Of a stretch of DNA of 17,005 nucleotides, positions 15,517-17,005 are shown piece by piece. This stretch comes from Collinsella sp. Lineage in GTDB: Bacteria; Actinomycetota; Coriobacteriia; Coriobacteriales; Coriobacteriaceae. The translations under genes were made by a program, and so were the position numbers. The DNA lies in contig JAIHVJ010000045.1 in NCBI GenBank assembly GCA_022720335.1, positions 1 through 17,005 of the forward strand. Reading direction: 5' to 3'. Below the pieces are notes generated by a model. The model was not told the origin of the DNA and did no database searches. It saw only the letters and a list, made by a program, of their open reading frames with translations. The stretch's first letter is position 1, and each line of letters opens with the position of its first letter.

Positions 15517-16509
15517 ATGACTACTCAGGAACAGGTTAAGGACGTCGTCTCCCAGGTTTTGGCTGACAAGGCAGACAAGGGCGGCATCAAGCGCGTCGTG
15601 TGGATTGGCGCCGGCGGATCCAACGGCGGCAACTATCCTGCCCAGTACTTTATGGAGCACGAGGCCACGCAGGTCGTGAGCTCCAGCTACACCAGCAACG
15701 AGTTCGTGCACGCCACCCCGGCCTACGTCAACGAGAACACCCTGGCCGTCGTCGTGTCCATGCGCGGCACCAAGGAGACCATCGTTGCCGCCCAGGTCGC
15801 CAAGGACCACGGCGCCAGCACCATCGCCATCTATGTTGACGAGTCCGGCCTCACCGAGGTCTGCGACTACAAGATTCAGTACGACAGCCTGGCCGTCGAC
15901 GAGTCCTGCATGGGCCGCACCAACTCCGCCGTCGTGACCATGATCGCCATGGAGCTTACGCAGCAGACCGAGGGCTATGCCGAGTACGAGACCGCTATGG
16001 CCGCCTTCGACTTGGTCGACCCCATCTATCGCAAGGCCGTCGAGTATACCCGTCCGCTCGCTGCCAAGTGGGCCGAGCAGAACGCCGACAAGCCCTGCAT
16101 CAACGTCATGGCCCAGGGCCCGCTCTTTGGTGCCGCCTACGTCTTTAGCATCTGCAACGTGCAGGAGATGCTGCAGATCGACTCCTGCACCATCAACACC
16201 TGCGACTTCTTCCACGGCCCCTTCGAGATCCTGGACAAGCGCACCTCGCTGTTCCAGCTCATCAGCGTCGGCCGCAGCCGCTGCAACGACGAGCGCGGCA
16301 TCCGCTTCGTCAACCAGTACGGTGGCGAGCGCGTCTATCAGCTCGACGCCAAGGAGCTCGGCCTCAACGACATCAAGGACAGCGTGAGCGAGTACTTCAA
16401 CCACCTGATCTTTGCCCCGATCCTCAACAACGTGTATATGCGCGCGCTCTCCGCCGTCACCCACAAGGACTACATGACGCGCCGCTACATGTGGAAGCTT
16501 GAGTATTAG
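15517..16509 (+). CDS. SIS-domain sugar-phosphate deglycase/isomerase, FrlB-like
   Basis: The 330-residue protein contains two SIS (sugar isomerase) domains: about 22-155, opening VVWIGAGGSNGGNYPAQYF with the phosphate-binding Ser/Gly loop, and about 180-310. From memory, its C-terminal half resembles E. coli FrlB: HGPFEI after an acidic/Cys segment, then an ERGIRFVNQ segment and a terminal RRYMWKLEY. FrlB splits fructoselysine 6-phosphate into lysine and glucose 6-phosphate. Related enzymes act on glucoselysine-6-phosphate or fructoseasparagine-6-phosphate, so the exact substrate is open. The start is ATG 15517 with GAAAGG at 15501-15506; an ATG at 15510 is out of frame and ends after nine codons. 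It is divergent from a GntR regulator with operator-like repeats between them. No kinase or PTS gene is visible within the window, although the right edge cuts the neighbourhood. A hairpin overlaps its stop codon. Confidence 0.88.
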   Translation: MTTQEQVKDVVSQVLADKADKGGIKRVVWIGAGGSNGGNYPAQYFMEHEATQVVSSSYTSNEFVHATPAYVNENTLAVVVSMRGTKETIVAAQVAKDHGASTIAIYVDESGLTEVCDYKIQYDSLAVDESCMGRTNSAVVTMIAMELTQQTEGYAEYETAMAAFDLVDPIYRKAVEYTRPLAAKWAEQNADKPCINVMAQGPLFGAAYVFSICNVQEMLQIDSCTINTCDFFHGPFEILDKRTSLFQLISVGRSRCNDERGIRFVNQYGGERVYQLDAKELGLNDIKDSVSEYFNHLIFAPILNNVYMRALSAVTHKDYMTRRYMWKLEY

Positions 16510-16536
16510 TTACGCGGTTTTACCAAACCGCGTAAC
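16509..16536 (+). repeat. Perfect 12-bp hairpin overlapping the SIS gene stop codon
   Basis: GTTACGCGGTTT (16509-16520) and AAACCGCGTAAC (16525-16536) pair perfectly around loop TACC. The first base is the last base of the TAG stop. No T-run follows, so it is more likely an mRNA 3'-end stabiliser or part of a two-hairpin terminator with the one at 16585. Confidence 0.9.
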
Positions 16537-16584
16537 GGCTCGACGCTGAGCGGTCCGCATTTGGACAATCTGACGTTCAACTTC

Positions 16585-16619
16585 AAGGGCGCGACCAGAA
16601 GGTCAGCGCCCTTTCGTTT
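16585..16619 (+). terminator. Rho-independent terminator of the SIS-domain gene
   Basis: AAGGGCGC-GACC (16585-16596), loop AGAA, GGTC-a-GCGCCCTT (16601-16613) gives a 12-bp stem with one bulged A, followed by TCGTTTC. It is about 75 bases after the stop codon. Confidence 0.85.
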
Positions 16620-16687
16620 CACGTCACCTTGCCTCAAATGCGGCCCGCTCGCTGACTTATGCTCAACCAGCGGCGCCTTAGACGTTG

Positions 16688-16792
16688 GGAACGTTCCTTT
16701 TCTGCCGGCAGTTGGGGACAGTCCTAGTCGTTGGGGGACGCACTTGAATGACCAGTCATTTAAGTGCGTCCCCAATGACTACTCAATGAGTA
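16688..16792. repeat. Cluster of intergenic palindromes (REP-like)
   Basis: The gene-free stretch 16510-16897 holds five palindromes in about 105 bases: GGAACGTTCC (16688-16697), CTGCCGGCAG (16702-16711), GGACAGTCC, an 18-bp hairpin (16734-16751 with 16756-16773, one G-U pair, loop CCAG), and TACTCA-a-TGAGTA (16780-16792). GTTGGGG(G)AC occurs twice as a direct repeat near 16711-16739. None has a T-run. The layout resembles REP-type sequences moved by IS200-like (RAYT) transposases; no such transposase is in the window. Confidence 0.7.
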
Positions 16793-16829
16793 TGTGGGGA
16801 GCAGATTTTTCCGCTCGCCGATTTGTGTC

Positions 16830-16856
16830 TTGAAAAATGTATATAACGACTATAAC
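16830..16856 (+). promoter_or_regulatory. Possible promoter of the EamA-type gene
   Basis: TTGAAA (16830-16835) and TATAAC (16851-16856) are spaced 15 bp, slightly short. A second TATAAC lies at 16842-16847, so TATAACG is directly repeated. The stretch is AT-rich and ends about 40 bases before the start codon. Confidence 0.45.
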
Positions 16857-16897
16857 GTAGTACGAAACATATTGGAAACAATACCGAGGAGGCTGCG

Positions 16898-17005
16898 TTG
16901 AAGAAGAGCAATCTGGGCTATGTGCTGGTGCTGATCGCCGCGCTTATGTGGGGCAGCATCGGAATCTTTGTAAACGGCATCTCGGCCATGGGCGTTTCGT
17001 CCCAG
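16898..17005 (+). CDS. EamA/DMT-family transporter, 5' part only
   Basis: Thirty-six codons run from a TTG start to the window edge without a stop. GAGGAGG (16886-16892), five bases upstream, fixes the TTG as start. The peptide KKSNLGYVLVLIAALMWGSI then GIFVNGISAMG is a typical first helix of an EamA (drug/metabolite transporter) protein: a short basic N-terminus, then a hydrophobic helix with the AALMWGSIG motif. Such proteins export or import small metabolites across the cytoplasmic membrane; the substrate is unknown. It has its own likely promoter and is separated from the SIS gene by a terminator and a palindrome cluster, so it probably is not part of that operon. It is easily missed, being short, cut, and TTG-started. 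Confidence 0.82.
   Translation, partial: MKKSNLGYVLVLIAALMWGSIGIFVNGISAMGVSSQ

Noticed and set aside
16561..16833. Plus-strand frame of 90 codons in the right intergenic region
   Set aside because: It runs through a terminator and the palindrome cluster, lacks a ribosome site, and its peptide is explained by translated repeats.

Overview
The window looks like a chromosomal segment of a high-GC gut actinobacterium of the class Coriobacteriia, most likely Collinsella or a close relative. This is inferred from the GC-rich third codon positions, the mix of rubrerythrin (anaerobic oxidative defence) with ordinary housekeeping genes, and the style of the intergenic palindromes. I could not run a search. 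There is no phage, complete insertion sequence or CRISPR array. All genes read rightward except one GntR regulator.

Layout. Positions 1-172 hold a tRNA-Asp gene with its terminator. Positions 496-1713 hold an Rrf2-type iron-sulfur regulator followed by a MutY-like DNA glycosylase that lacks its N-terminal catalytic part; a perfect 10-bp inverted repeat overlaps the start of that truncated frame. Rubrerythrin follows at 1828-2367. Positions 2384-3502 carry a small four-helix membrane protein bracketed by two copies of a palindromic intergenic module. The modules share three sequence blocks in the same order, while the stems around the central block differ in sequence and remain self-complementary.

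Positions 3748-12827 hold a small single-span membrane protein, rmuC, an ABC exporter, nth (endonuclease III), mfd (transcription-repair coupling factor) and a PAP2 phosphatase. RmuC, Nth and Mfd are all DNA-maintenance proteins, but terminators and promoters separate most of these genes, so this is proximity rather than one operon. Only mfd and the PAP2 gene look co-transcribed. A threonine aldolase and a GNAT acetyltransferase follow at 12873-14567.

From 14589 to 16509 a GntR/HutC-family regulator (minus strand) is divergent from a two-domain SIS protein resembling fructoselysine-6-phosphate deglycase (FrlB). The 205-bp gap holds four copies of a TTGTATG-like motif, which suggests that the regulator controls this gene pair. 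Downstream lies a gene-free stretch of nearly 390 bp packed with hairpins and palindromes, then the start of an EamA-type transporter cut by the window edge.

The points most worth a second look are the covarying module pair, the truncated glycosylase with its hairpin, the divergent operator region, and the palindrome cluster near the right end. I found no convincing new multi-gene system.
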